DNA of 64,000 nt from Siphonodentalium dalli (taxonomy: Eukaryota; Mollusca; Scaphopoda; Gadilida; Siphonodentaliidae): assembly GCA_032622095.1 (NCBI GenBank), contig CP136068.1:14985729-15049728 (forward strand), in the 5' to 3' direction. The position numbers and the translations under genes were made by a program. Shown piece by piece: positions 44,500-55,099 of this stretch; position 1 is the stretch's first letter; each line of letters begins with the position of its first letter. The notes under the pieces were generated by a model, which saw only the letters and a list, made by a program, of their open reading frames with translations, did no database searches and was not told the DNA's origin.

Positions 44500-44709
44500 T
44501 TTACTTCAAAAGCTGTAATTTTGTTATTACAAAAGTGGAGACCTACAAAAGCTGGCGTGTTTTACTTCAAAAGCGGAGACCTCACTTTACTACAAAAGCT
44601 GGCGATTTTATTACAAAAGTTGTGAGGTACTTCAAAAGCTGGCGTTTTTACTTCAAAAGTGGAGACCTACTTCCAAAAGTGGTCAGTTACTTCAAAAGCT
44701 GGCGTAACA
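44500..44709. repeat. Foldback arm, outer AGCTTTTGAAGTA array (right)
   Basis: TACTTCAAAAGCTGGCG and ACTTCAAAAGTGGAGACC alternate; reverse complement of 41797-41980 with small indels. Confidence 0.8.
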
Positions 44710-45185
44710 ACCATGACAACAAAAAGCAATTATTAATAGGTTCAATTAGATTATCAAAGAAAGAATATACGCCACTGAAGTATTCCAGTCAATCTCCCTT
44801 GCAGGTAGATGTTATATGTTATGCACATCAATTTGAAAGCATGCGATATTTTAAAGGAGACAAGTTTTGTAATACAGCCTTACGGTTTTGACATACAAAT
44901 ATTGTTAGTAAAATGCTTAAATTTTCCATTTTGTGTTGTTAAATCTATGTATCATGGTTCGGATATATCGATATTCCGGAAGATTCGTCCATATAGTTTA
45001 ACGACCTTGATCAACGCATCTTGCATATTGACCGGACAGTCCTTTATTGATGCAGTAGCGCATTGTAAAATGATATGTGCCGGAACGAATTGTAAAAACA
45101 GTTTTAAAAAATACAGCTTTACGGTTGTGACATAGCCAGTAATTGGGTACCGTTACAGTATTCTCGACGCTACCTGGTATGACCG
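44710..45185 (+). repeat. Tandem-duplicated locus, unit A first copy
   Basis: ACCATGACAACAAAAAGCAA through TTCTCGACGCTACCTG. Matches 45752-46170 in direct orientation, 1042 bp away, with several small deletions in the second copy. No gene recognised. Confidence 0.85.
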
Positions 45186-45751
45186 AGACCCCGATAAAAA
45201 ATCATTCAATCACGCCATTACAATCGTGCGATAAAACTGACAACCGGAATACAAACATGCATTATTATTGTTATGTATATTATCTCGTACCAAGCGTACG
45301 CCCATATGCTTGTGACATACACAACGAAAATAGTCTTAATTTGTTACTGGCACTTAGTTCAATCGTGGCAAGTTCTTAATTTCACAATAAGTTTATTGTT
45401 AACCTCCATTTAGGAGAGCATATATACAGATGACAAATATATACATGTTATATAAATATGTATGCAAATGTTATACTAATCACACTATTAATCATACAGT
45501 GTTATGTCATGTCACACGCATGCGGCCATGTTCTGGCATTTGTATGTGTTAGTGAGGTCGGTGGTAATCTAGAGGATTTAGAAATGGGAAGGCATACACA
45601 GAGGTGTCCGAATATCAGTTGCCATTTTAAAACCTGATTAGCAATATTACATGCGTGTGATCGAGCGAAATAAAATTTCCAAATAAACTATTTACTGGAC
45701 ATCAAAGTTCAGTATTTCTGACCTACACGTACCACTATCTAAAATTCCTGA
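45186..45751 (+). repeat. Tandem-duplicated locus, unit B second copy
   Basis: Direct copy of the B part at 41010-41796. Its end, AAAATTCCTGA, joins directly to ACCATGACAACAAAAAGC, showing the ancestral B-A junction without the foldback element. Confidence 0.85.
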
Positions 45752-46170
45752 ACCATGACAACAAAAAGCAATTATTAATAGGTTCAATTAGATTATCAAA
45801 GAAAAAACATACGCCACTGAAGGATTCCAGTCAATCCCCCTTCCAGGTAGATGTTATATGTTATGCATAGCAATTTGAAAGCATGCGATATTTTAAAGGA
45901 AACAAGTTTTGTAACACAGCCGTACTACCATTTTCTGTTGTTAAATCTATGTATCATGGTTGCATGGATATATCGATATTCCGGAAGATTCGTCCATATA
46001 GTTTAACGACCTTGATCAACGCAATGAACGCATATTGCATATATATCTGACAGTCCTTTATTGAGGCAGTAGCGCAGTGTAAAACAAGTTTTAAAATATA
46101 CAGCCTTACGGTTGTGGCATAGCCAGTAAATGGGTACCGTTACAGTATTCTCGACGCTACCTGACATGCC
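45752..46170 (+). repeat. Tandem-duplicated locus, unit A second copy (empty site)
   Basis: Starts with the single ACCATG that is duplicated around the foldback element at 41797-44709. Lacks about 60 bp present in the first copy. Confidence 0.85.
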
Positions 46171-46880
46171 CGAGTATTTGGTGTCGATTAAATTTTGTGA
46201 GATATGACAATTATCCCAAGAAATATTGTCACTATAAAATGCTTAAATTTTCCATTCGTGTGGTTAAATCTATGAGTTTCCAACTTGAAATTTCCCGCTT
46301 CCATTGAACCACTCACATTTCTGTCATGGATGTAGAGAGAATCATTTGTATAATTATATCAGTTCAGTGTGAGATAAACACAGAACCGCATATGTGTGTT
46401 ACCGGTCAAGTGGGAAATGACATAGTCGTGATATGGCCTAGCGGCTGAAACGACGTTAAACCCTCAAGCAAACAAAGTTACCTGTCAATAGGTTATGAGA
46501 TGCATGCGATTTTGTGTATAATTATCTTTCGTACCGAGCGTGCGGTATTGATATAGTGGCAGGTGCGTCCCTATGCTTGCGACATGCAATGTGATAACAG
46601 TCCACACATCTGTTAATTGCTCCTATTAATTCATGGCTATTTCTTAATTTCACAGTGCGTTTCAGAGTTGTTGATATTCCCGGAAGTTTGTCCGTATGCA
46701 TGCTTGCTACATGTAACAGAGTGTTACACCAAATACACGTAACAGGGGTACGCGCCGTTCTGCTAAGTACGCTCACCCAACTACTCTTGTGGATCTAAAT
46801 AAGGATACATGTATGCTTCTATGTCCACCCTGTACTCTTATACTTGTATGCTTAATTATGTTTTTAATTTGCTGCCCTAT
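46171..46880. other. No gene; SINE-like tail near 46430
   Basis: GATATGGCCTAGCGGCTGAA followed by ACGACGTTAAACCCTCAAGC and AAACAAAG (46431-46477) resembles the 3' part of molluscan tRNA-derived SINEs, in which GACGTTAAAC precedes an A/CA-rich tail. No A/B box was found upstream, so this is tentative. The rest is unremarkable. Confidence 0.35.
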
Positions 46881-46886
46881 ATAGCA

Positions 46887-47432
46887 GGGGGGGGGGGAAT
46901 TCTTCCGGCACGTATGCCGGGGTGGGTGGGTGGGTGGTCAAAGCCACCAACAAGCAATTTTTTTCCGCAACTAAAAAAAAAATGTCCTGCTTGTTTTTTT
47001 AGTGTTTTGGCAATGGGTTGGGCTTCAAAACCACTTTGAATGAGAGAAATAATGTAATTCTAACTGGTAAACTGACTGCAGGCAGTTATCGTGTTGTATT
47101 TTGTTGCAAAGTTTGAAATCGAAGATGGCCGCTGGCAGCCATGTTTTTTTGGCCGAATGACCTCAAAATGACTCATTCCTATTAACATGTCCATGTTAAC
47201 ATCCATGATAAATAGTATGCACATAAATCCATATACAGCTGTTTACAGTGAATTTCCCCCCGCAAATCTCTGTTTTAGTGTTAAAAGGGGGGGTGGGTGT
47301 CAAAAAATGGTCGGAAAAAAACTGCCGAAAACGGAAAAAAATTTGGCGGTGGGGGTGGGTGGTACAAAAAATGATCGAAAGGGAAAAAATGCCATACGTG
47401 CCTGAAATATTTTTTTCCGACCCTCCCCCTGT
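46887..47432 (-). mobile_element. G-tract-terminated repeat, uninterrupted copy
   Basis: G11 at 46887-46897, then AATTCTTCCGGCACGTATGC and GGGGTGGGTGGGTGGGTGG. The far end is CCTGAAATATTTTTTTCCGA and CCCTCCCCCT. The reverse complement aligns with 60285-62617 once the two insertions there are removed (546 bp against about 543 bp). It carries a 165-bp-unit core (GATGGCCGCTGGCAGCCATG) and ATCTCTGTTTTAGTGTTAAA. TATAG occurs at both flanks. No coding. Confidence 0.75.
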
Positions 47433-47439
47433 ATATATA

Positions 47440-48140
47440 GTGTGTATTTGTGTCCGTATGTTTTATTTAAACTGTGGGATTGTCAGGCAGACTATATATA
47501 CTAAAGGCCAATCAGAATGGATTATTTACTCAGATCAAGAAATGATGTTGCTGTTTGGTAAAACCTATTTTCGACAAAACATTTCTGAATTTGGGACATT
47601 TATATGATTGACATAATAGAGCTTTCCAGGCTGACTTTATGCTATGTTGGGAATTGCTACCGTGTCACCCCCGTATACTCGTATCGACATTGGCAGAATT
47701 ATCCACCCTGTACTCTTATTCCGCACTGCATGTATGCTTATTTAGACCCCGCGAGGGTACCTCCAATTTATGCACAGAAGCATTGGCAGCTCAGATTTGA
47801 ATCATGCACTGAAAGTGCTGGGATAAATTGATATTCCGTGACTATATGTACGATTACGAATATATCAATCCAAGTTGTAACATGGTATTTTAGTTTGATG
47901 ACACAGACATTTCTCCGAGTGGTCTAGCACATGTAGTACCCTGTACGTAACATCCTATAATTATTGTAATATTGAACTTAATGATCAACTTGGTGGTTGC
48001 TCCATTACGTGTCACGTACGATCATATTATATAGTACATAAACTCCCTATAATTCAGGTGGTGTAGTCCATCTCCATGGTACAATGGGTGGAACAAATAT
48101 AGGATTATTCTACTATTTGCACAAGGGCGATCTAATGAGA
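47440..48140. other. No feature recognised
   Basis: CCACCCTGTACTCTTATWC recurs from 46826 at 47701; otherwise ordinary. Confidence 0.4.
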
Positions 48141-48147
48141 GATATAT

Positions 48148-48305
48148 TAATTGCGCTTAAGTGCAATATGGATGTAATTTCGCTTATGTGTAATAAGGAA
48201 TGTCTTATTACAATTAAGCGCAATAAGAATATTCCTTATTGCACAGGAATATCATATTGTGCTTAAGCGAAATAAGGTATCTCTAACTTCGCTTAAGCAC
48301 AATAA
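48148..48305. repeat. Palindromic TTAAGCGCAA tandem, copy 2
   Basis: ATTGCGCTTAAGTGCAATAT, ACAATTAAGCGCAATAAG, TTGTGCTTAAGCGAAATAAG and TTCGCTTAAGCACAATAA lie within 160 bp in alternating orientation. Same family as 27281-27412. Confidence 0.75.
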
Positions 48306-49235
48306 CTTAAGGAATTTTCTTATAATACCCATAATTCTGCTGTGGTTAAGTGATCAATTACTTTGGACAATACTGTATGTAGATGGAGTTAAACTCACAT
48401 CAGTGTTTTGGGATTTGGACCTTGACTTCGGACCTTTGGTTTTTAACGCAACAAATGTGCGTACACCTTATACACAAATTTCTTATGTAGCCAGAGTTTT
48501 TCTTGGATAAGATGAGTTTGAAGCCTGCTTACATTTCAAAATGTTGTCAGTTTTGTATTGTCTGCAGCAGAACTCGGCGTGTTGAAGCAAAAGTCACAAG
48601 AGATAAAATGTGTATGTAACGAGACTATAATACAAATGAAAAAATAAATTGAGGGAAGGGTGGGCGATACAGGGAACTAAGGGTTGAACCGATATAAATT
48701 TGTAGACGATAACGACCAATGTTGACATATTATTCAGCTCAACTATACTGTTGAAACAAGGCTATAAAATAGGGTGTGGGTGTCAGAATCTTAGTTATCT
48801 CTATATACTTGTGTGCCAGAATTGTCATTTATGGACTTCTATAGTGGCACGGGATAAGATGTTGGGTTGGTTATATGGACTCGGAGAAAAAGGGGTTCGT
48901 ATCGATGAACTGACAAAAATTAGTGGAGCGATGTTGCCATGTAATGAATCGCGACTGTACTAAAACAGCAATGATATAAAATTGGGGGGGGGGGGGGGGG
49001 TCTAATATTATCTCTATCTCTATAGATGGCACCAGGATTATATAGAAAGGAATAGCAATTGATATACGTATACGGTATACTATAGTAATACCATAGACAT
49101 ATAAGTACAAGTATCACGTTTTCAATGCAATACCGGATTCGACATCAAGCGTGAATGCTTATATGAGTCGTTTCCGGGAATCAGTGTTAAAAAAAGGAAA
49201 ACAAAGAATGCTCAATGGCCACGGGGAGTTAAATA
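48306..49235. other. No supported gene; G17 tract
   Basis: The 83-codon frame (48259-48510) and the 70-codon frame (48751-48963) have mixed composition but no splice or family support. G17 at 48984-49000 is followed by CTATCTCTATAG. Confidence 0.4.
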
Positions 49236-49576
49236 ACGGGGAAGTTTAGGACGGGTACCATGAATTAACTCATTGAAAAACAAAGAATGCGTTGTCTGTC
49301 GTTCCTAGGGAGGGGGGGATTTTTCATAAAAAAAAAGAATTAAATTATAAAAAAGCATTAAATTAAATTAATAATTAAATAAATATTAAAAAATTCCAAA
49401 AAAACATAAATTAAATTTAAAAAACATTAAATTAATACTAAAAACATAAATTAAATTTAAAAAACATTAAATTAATATTTAAATATATTTAAAAAAATAT
49501 AAATAAAAACAAAATAATTTTAAAAAATGTCATGTTTCGAACAAACGCCGCCGGTGGCGGGCTAACATGCTAGTCT
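49236..49576 (+). repeat. Direct repeat with AT-rich core, copy 1
   Basis: ACGGGGAAGTTTAGGACGGG, ATGAATTAACTCATTGAAAA, GTCTGTCGTTCCTAGG and a G-run; then about 190 bp of ATTAAATTAAT-type low complexity; then AATGTCATGTTTC and GGGCTAACATGCTAGT. Direct copy at 50098-50402. Confidence 0.8.
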
Positions 49577-49755
49577 ACTATATATTTTGAGAACTCCGTA
49601 TATGTGTGTTTATGTGGGTACTTCATAGAATCGAAAACGCGTGGACAGATTGAGCTCAAATTTCGTATATAAGTGTAGAAACCCACGGGTATCGTCGACG
49701 TCGCATTTTGGACAAGCACTGAGCACTGATTCTCCACTCCAATCATCAAAATCAC
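49571..49755 (+). repeat. Dispersed ~180-bp repeat, copy 2
   Basis: Same ordered words as 26698-26875 (CTACTATATATTTTGAGA to TGATTCTCCACTCC). Confidence 0.7.
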
Positions 49756-49933
49756 AGCAAACGCCACTTCGGGGGTTAAGGCATCAACGATCTCTATATT
49801 GACAATATTCGGAATTGTTAACAACGAACGCTCTTTATTGCAATCGACATTGCTAAACGACTACCCCCATGCATACGAAATACAGATGAGAAACGCGATT
49901 TGCAATTATCTCGATTAAAAAGGCAGAATTGAT

Positions 49934-50050
49934 CTAAGAAGCGTTTGTTTACAATTCAATGCAACCTTATCGCTCGAAATATTATGCAGAGTCTAAGAAG
50001 CGTTTGTTTACAATTCAACGCAACCTTATCGCTCGAAATATTATGCAGAG
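49934..50050 (+). repeat. 58-bp tandem duplication
   Basis: TCTAAGAAGCGTTTGTTTAC and the following 38 bp occur twice back to back (49934 and 49992) with one visible substitution, so it is very recent. Confidence 0.9.
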
Positions 50051-50097
50051 AGATTTCACGACGGGATTAATTTTACTGTCCGCTCTTTTCGGGGACT

Positions 50098-50402
50098 ACG
50101 GGGAAGTTTACGACGGGTACCATGAATTAACTCATTGAAAAACGAAGAATGCGTCGTCTGTCGTTCCTAGGAAGGGGGGGGGGGGATTTCATCGGGTCAA
50201 TTTTTCCGCCAGAAAAAGGCACAATTAACTCATTGAAAAAAAAAAAACATAAATTAAATTTAAAAAACATTAAATTAATATTAAAAAATAAAAAATAAAT
50301 TAAATGTTAACAAATAATAAAAAATAAAAATAAAAACCAAATAATTTTAAAAATGTCATGTTTCTGACCAACCACGCCAGTGTGGGGCTAACCTGCTAGT
50401 TT
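50098..50402 (+). repeat. Direct repeat with AT-rich core, copy 2
   Basis: Copy of 49236-49576, with G12 at 50174-50185 and end GGGCTAACCTGCTAGT. The CTAACCTGCTAGT end also occurs alone at 54474. Confidence 0.8.
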
Positions 50403-50665
50403 ACCGTATAAAGCCTCGCCACGAGTAAACCTTCGGCTTTAGGACGATTGAAACAGACATGACTAAGTTGCGCCTGAACACTAGCTATCACATCCACTTA
50501 TCAAATGTTTTTTTATCTTGATGTCTGATTTTTTGACAAATTTCCCCCCTTTGATTTTCGTTGGAATTTGCCAAAAGTTTGAACCCACCTGAAGCTGGGT
50601 CGATTTTGGGCATGTTGCTTTTATAGTAGAGTGGTCAAACTTTGGAGTCGTACCTACAGGTCTGG
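50403..50665 (+). repeat. Dispersed repeat related to 24140-24950
   Basis: CACGAGTAAACCT, CCTGAACACTAGCTATCAC, TTTTCGTTGGAATTTGCCAA and TTTATAGTAGAGTGGTCAAA match the 24.4-24.9 kb copies in order. Confidence 0.6.
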
Positions 50666-51640
50666 TTTGGTCTTACAACCCGGGAATGGTCCCACCGCTT
50701 TTCCGGGCCTGGTTTCACCCTCTCCTGCGCTCCAGCTCATCCAACAGCCATTTTCCTTCATTAAGGAGAGAAATTTATTATTTTGGACATTCAGGGGTCG
50801 GTAACTCTGTCAATTGACAATTTACAAAATATTCACGGCATCGTTATCGGTGTACAGTGTAGACTTTGACATGTAAGTTTGGTCGCAATCGAAGGGACTT
50901 TATTTTTTACGACTTTGAACACCGTTCCCACACTCCCCGGGTAATAATCGGACAACGTCCATTTTGTGGAACTGAACCACGTTTAAGTTGCTCTACACCA
51001 TAACACTTGTCCCGTTCCGCTGCCTCAATGCGTTCCAGATATACTCTATAATTGTCGATAAATGTGAGAGGCCGGTTTAAGGGCCATAACTCCATAAATC
51101 TGGCACGGACAAAACTCGCAATGCCTCAACTGCCGATTCCCGTGGGAGTTGTACACACACAGAAAATTTCAGCATTCTATATTCAGCGGTTCCTGAGATT
51201 AAGCGTTACAAACTTACTCAGAAAAATAATAATACAGAATAATAATAGAGAACAATGGAGAAACGTTAAATGAAATAAACCGTGTTTTTATGAAATAACT
51301 TACGAAACCCGTGAGCAAATCGCGGACAATGTGCTTATTCCGCTACGAGCATGTCCGGATGCATGGGGTGAAAACTCATACTGTACACAACATTGTAAAA
51401 TGACATTTTTATTATCCATCTGTATGTTTATCCAGATTTTTGGAATAAATCCTTTGTTGTTATTTTTGGTATTTGTCGGCATTTAATTCTCTGTAAAAGG
51501 CTGTATTTTGATCATCAGAAAGCATGATTTGGAAAAGGAAACACGGAAGTGAGATAACAAAAACTCAAGGCGGAAGTGAAAGGTCTGCTAAAATCAATCA
51601 GTGTTGCGCGCATCACAATTTCACCGATTCATTTCGCAAT
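50666..51640 (+). repeat. Unrecognised DNA with diverged AAGGGAGATAACT-family relative
   Basis: 51078-51260 (GGGCCATAACTCC, GCACGGACAAAACTCGCAAT, TTCCTGAGATTA, ending ATAATAATACAGAATAATAA) follows the same layout as the copies at 63 and 25001. Nothing else recognised. Confidence 0.4.
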
Positions 51641-51649
51641 AGAGTTAAT

Positions 51650-51780
51650 TCGTGACGTCACGGAGTCCCAATAAAAAGTGACATTGTACAGTCGGGAGTC
51701 CAATATGACTTTCGGGAGTCCAATATGACTTTTTCCAGGACTATCACGTGGCGGCTTTTGCCCAATCGGAAATAGTGTTA
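51650..51780 (+). promoter_or_regulatory. Promoter-like cluster: CRE, E-box, CCAAT
   Basis: A CGTGACGTCACGG full palindromic CRE core (TGACGTCA at 51653-51660), CACGTG at 51745-51750 and CCAATCGG at about 51772 lie within 130 bp. Between them CGGGAGTCCAATATGACTTT is duplicated in tandem (51692-51733), giving two more CCAAT words. Motif clustering suggests a promoter or enhancer; no adjoining exon was identified. Confidence 0.3.
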
Positions 51781-51784
51781 GTTA

Positions 51785-52305
51785 ATGGATGGATATTAAT
51801 AACTATTCTGGTAGGTATGTGAAATGAGTGAGTTTGTACTGCACTGTGTGTGCTTGGAGATTTTCTTGTCTTATTACGTCAGATGGGGGACAAAACAATG
51901 TGTCTCCCTGGTCAGGGTGATTTGACGCCCGATAAGGGCTTGGGCCAATCACATGCGGGAAAATATGGAGTAGGGTAACACTACAAAATAAACTTCTGAA
52001 ATAATTTTAGACAGGGCTATATTTCATTTTAGGAGTTTGTATATATAGGTAATACACATATGCAGATAGGTTATTTTCGTGCGCACAACAAACCTTAACA
52101 AGTGATCATTACTTGCATTAACAAATATGCCATGTAATGGGTGAGTTCATTCATTACAGAGTGCGTATCTTTATTTTCATGTTGGTTATCATCTTAATTG
52201 TGTTATGACTTAGCAAATGACAATATCATGCAAGTGCTGCTGACAGCATGTGTTATTGTCATACAAATTATCCATTATACAACATAATTCTGGGCTAACG
52301 TTTCG

Positions 52306-52341
<36 letters not shown>

Positions 52342-53155
52342 TGTATATATATATATATATATAATTGACGTTATCGTGGTTGTTTAATTTACTCATTCTG
52401 TAACAATACACTTCTTCCACCCATGTTCATGTATTAGTTATATGTTACATGTACATGTTCACAGTTCTTTATGAACTATTGTAGATATGACTTGCATAAT
52501 CATAGTTAATAGAACTGTAACCGAAGCTGCTAGCTATGATAACATATACACTGAAACCGAATTTCGACGTGATCTGTCGCGGAACATAAAATAGGGGTGA
52601 AAATCACGTGAATTCCGGTCCTGTATTACTCTCGAATGGACCTATCCGTAGGTACCGCCCTAATTTCAATTATAGCCAATCAGCCGATAGCTTAATCGCC
52701 GAAGCGACATGTGCCTGCATAGTGACATGAAAGACGCCACAAGCGACTCTTTAACAACCACCATTGTAAGCCTTAGGAAATTTACGAACACGAGAGTAAA
52801 AATATGTGTTTAATAGCTAAATTGGTGTTGAAATGTACATGGGGAACATGTCAGGTTGACGAACGATATCTATACACATGTTTTAGTTCGGTTTCCTAAA
52901 TAAAAAAAGTAACCAATACATCTGTTTACACTGGATTAATCAGTGCCAACGACCACACTCAGATCCAAATGTTATTTGAATTCCAATATTAATACTAGAA
53001 ATTTTAAACTTCCAATTGGAAGTTTGATACTTCCATATAATTATCATATATATTCCAATCCAAACCCCTTCTCAATCATTACCTTTCCCATAACCCAAAC
53101 CTTAACCATAACCATACCTATCGACATCCCATCAGTGTTCGCGCTGGACCGAAAA
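51785..53155. other. No gene; TA microsatellites and CCAAT word
   Basis: (TA)n at 52307-52331 and 52344-52363. ATAGCCAATCAGCCGAT at 52672 is a good CCAAT-box match. 53011-53040 contains TTCCAATTGGAAGTTTGATA. Confidence 0.45.
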
Positions 53156-53159
53156 AAAC

Positions 53160-53255
53160 TTTAGCCAAAAGTTTAGCCAAATGAAAATTTTATTAGCCAA
53201 ATGAAAAAAACTTTAGCCAAATGTTTTTAGCCAAATTAAAAAAAACTATGGCCAA
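53160..53255. repeat. TTTAGCCAAATGAAAA short tandem
   Basis: Five or six copies of TTTAGCCAAA-type words separated by A-rich spacers. Confidence 0.7.
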
Positions 53256-53401
53256 ATTAAATCATCGTTTTCTGGTCGGTTCACAATTAATGACTAAAAC
53301 GTCAAATCTAACAGACACAGGTAAAATACAAAATAAATTAACTAATTTTGATGAACTAGAAATATTTGTATATATATCATTTATTAAAATATTATTAATC
53401 T

Positions 53402-53884
53402 TTATGTGAAAGAGTTATATTTCATTTTAGGACTCTTGTGTAGTATTGGTAGCAGTGTTTTTGCGGATTGAGTTACATTAGGGTGGCGTGGGTTGTGAGT
53501 TGTTACGAGTGGAATGACATCGGACTCGGCTTGTCTCTCTTTATCTTTTCTCAATTCTGATTTAGGTGTTTTTAAAGCTTCGTCGATTCCACTTTTTATT
53601 AGCTTGTCTGGGTAATGTTGGTCTTGTAAGAAAGAGTGCAGTTCTTGTAGCCGAACATCTCTAATATCAACATCATCTACAATTGTACAGATACGTCTGG
53701 CTAGACAATACGGTATACTTCTCTTCGTATGGGAAGGATGGCAGGAATTAAAATCCAAGTATTGATGAGTATCTGTACTTTTATAAAATATATCGGTGGT
53801 GATGTGTTGTCCAGATTTATTAATTAGAACATTATTAATGTGTATATATATTATTTCCTGCATTAACCGATCTATTTTAGTCAC
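53402..53884 (-). pseudogene. Penelope-like element reverse-transcriptase fragment
   Basis: 160 codons on the minus strand. Diagnostic stretches are TTDIFYKSTDTHQYLDFNSC, HPSHTKRSIPYCLARRICTI, then a helical LQELHSFLQDQHYPDKLI region and VTTHNPRHPNV. This matches the post-catalytic (thumb/linker) part of Penelope-like RTs, where T-D-x-YxKPTDxHxYL-SCHP is followed by IPY-x-A-RxxRIC. The RT fingers/palm upstream and the GIY-YIG endonuclease downstream are absent; the frame ends at 53402. It is a truncated copy and not active. The call is from recalled family pattern. Confidence 0.7.
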
Positions 53885-53889
53885 TAGAA

Positions 53890-54690
53890 TGTAATAAATG
53901 TGGGAAATTACTAGATTTTATTTGAGCAATGAAGTGTGTATGTTGCTTTAACGAAAGGCGTGGCGGCAGAGTGGATGCGCTATCGTGTTCAGCGGAATCC
54001 GCACCTCCATCTTTGGTAAAGCTATTCAATATCTGGAATGGTCAATATTGGAAATGACTGACACAGCAACAGTTGGACACCACATGTAGGTTGAAATTGT
54101 TGTGATAGTCTGGTTTTCCAACATATATTTACCTAATATAGAATATTTGACTAATATCACCTTTTCAGTAAACTTTCCGGACTTAAACCGGGGATGTTGC
54201 TTTGGAAATTGCAAAAAGATGGAAATATCAGTTGGAAAATTCCGAGCCAATGGCGATCTGCAAATGAAATTTCCCAAAGTTGGGACTTTTGATGTGGGTC
54301 CAGGCCGCAGCATTGTTTGAATTTCCAAGGCGGAGAACCCAAACTTTGGTCATTTCCCCGCATGGCTTTAACCGTTAGAAAACCACATCAAAGGTTTGAA
54401 TATATCCCAATCTGTGCAACGCCGGATACCATTCTCGACTCCCCGACTTTTGACCTCTTAGATCTTAGCCGGGTAACCTGCTAGTGATAGATTACTATTA
54501 TATTATTTTAGCCACTTCTCAAATTTGGTATTTTCTGTTGTGATAGTCAAACACGTATGCCTATGCATCTAAGAGTGGTAAACTAATTGTGAACTGTAAG
54601 ATATTCATTGCGGTACTACACATAATTATCACCCTATACTTATTGTAATATCGAATCACATAGTGTGGTTGCTCCACTACACTCTTAAAC
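53890..54690. other. No gene; GTTGGAAA-type words
   Basis: 54060-54370 is rich in GTTGGAAA/TTTCCAAC words like 40614-41005; frames on both strands overlap across 54026-54363 without motifs. CGGGTAACCTGCTAGTGATA at 54471 matches the end of the 49-50 kb direct repeats. Confidence 0.4.
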
Positions 54691-54699
54691 GTTTTGGTG

Positions 54700-55092
54700 T
54701 TTTAAAATACCAAATTTGGTTTTGAACTTTGTCCCATATATGTAACCAAATTAGGTTTTGATCAAAACCAAATACCAAGCGCCAACTGGTTTTGAACAAA
54801 ACCAAAATTGGTTTTGATCAAAACCAAATTGCATGAATATTTGGTTTCGATCAAAACCAAAATTGGTTTTGAACTTTTGTCCCATATATGTAACCATTAG
54901 GTTTTGATCAAAACCAAATACCAAGCGCCAACTGGTTTTGATCAAAACCAAAATTGGTAATGAGCTTTTGTCCCATATATGTAACCAAATTAGGTTTTGA
55001 TCAAAACCAAATACCAAGCGCCAACTGGTTTTGATCAAAACCCAAACTGGTTTCATATATGAAACCAATTTTGGTTTTGGTTTTAACCAAAA
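54700..55092. repeat. GGTTTTGATCAAAACC palindrome array
   Basis: The 16-bp perfect palindrome GGTTTTGATCAAAACC occurs six times, plus variants with C or A changes. It alternates with TTTGTCCCATATATGTAACC (three times) and AATACCAAGCGCCAACTGG (three times). The minus strand stays open for 141 codons (54751-55176) because the unit lacks stops; it is not a protein. Confidence 0.85.
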
Positions 55093-55099
55093 AGTTCCT

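Larger units (their letters stand above)
41797..44709 (+). mobile_element. 2.9-kb foldback element with zinc-finger-derived arms
   Basis: TGTTACGCC at the left and GGCGTAACA at the right, flanked by ACCATG (41791-41796, 44710-44715). The second copy of the host duplication has the same place uninterrupted at 45752-45757, with a single ACCATG. The arms (41797-42390 and 44035-44709) are inverted at roughly 90-95%. From the ends inward each holds an array of CCAGCTTTTGAAGTA words and then 137-bp tandem units. The centre holds a zinc-finger-like frame and a CpG-rich block. No transposase was found. Confidence 0.85.

Noticed and set aside
44385-44891. 168-codon frame with YFKSWR repeats
   Set aside because: Its repeat follows the AGCTTTTGAAGTA nucleotide array of the foldback arm, and the frame crosses the element boundary at 44709, so it cannot be one gene.
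47915-47945. tRNA-like A-box word GAGTGGTCTAGCAC
   Set aside because: No B box or cloverleaf partner at the right distance.
53040-53135. C/A-rich CCTTAACCATAACCATACC tract as telomere-like repeat
   Set aside because: Irregular words, not a TTAGGG-type array.
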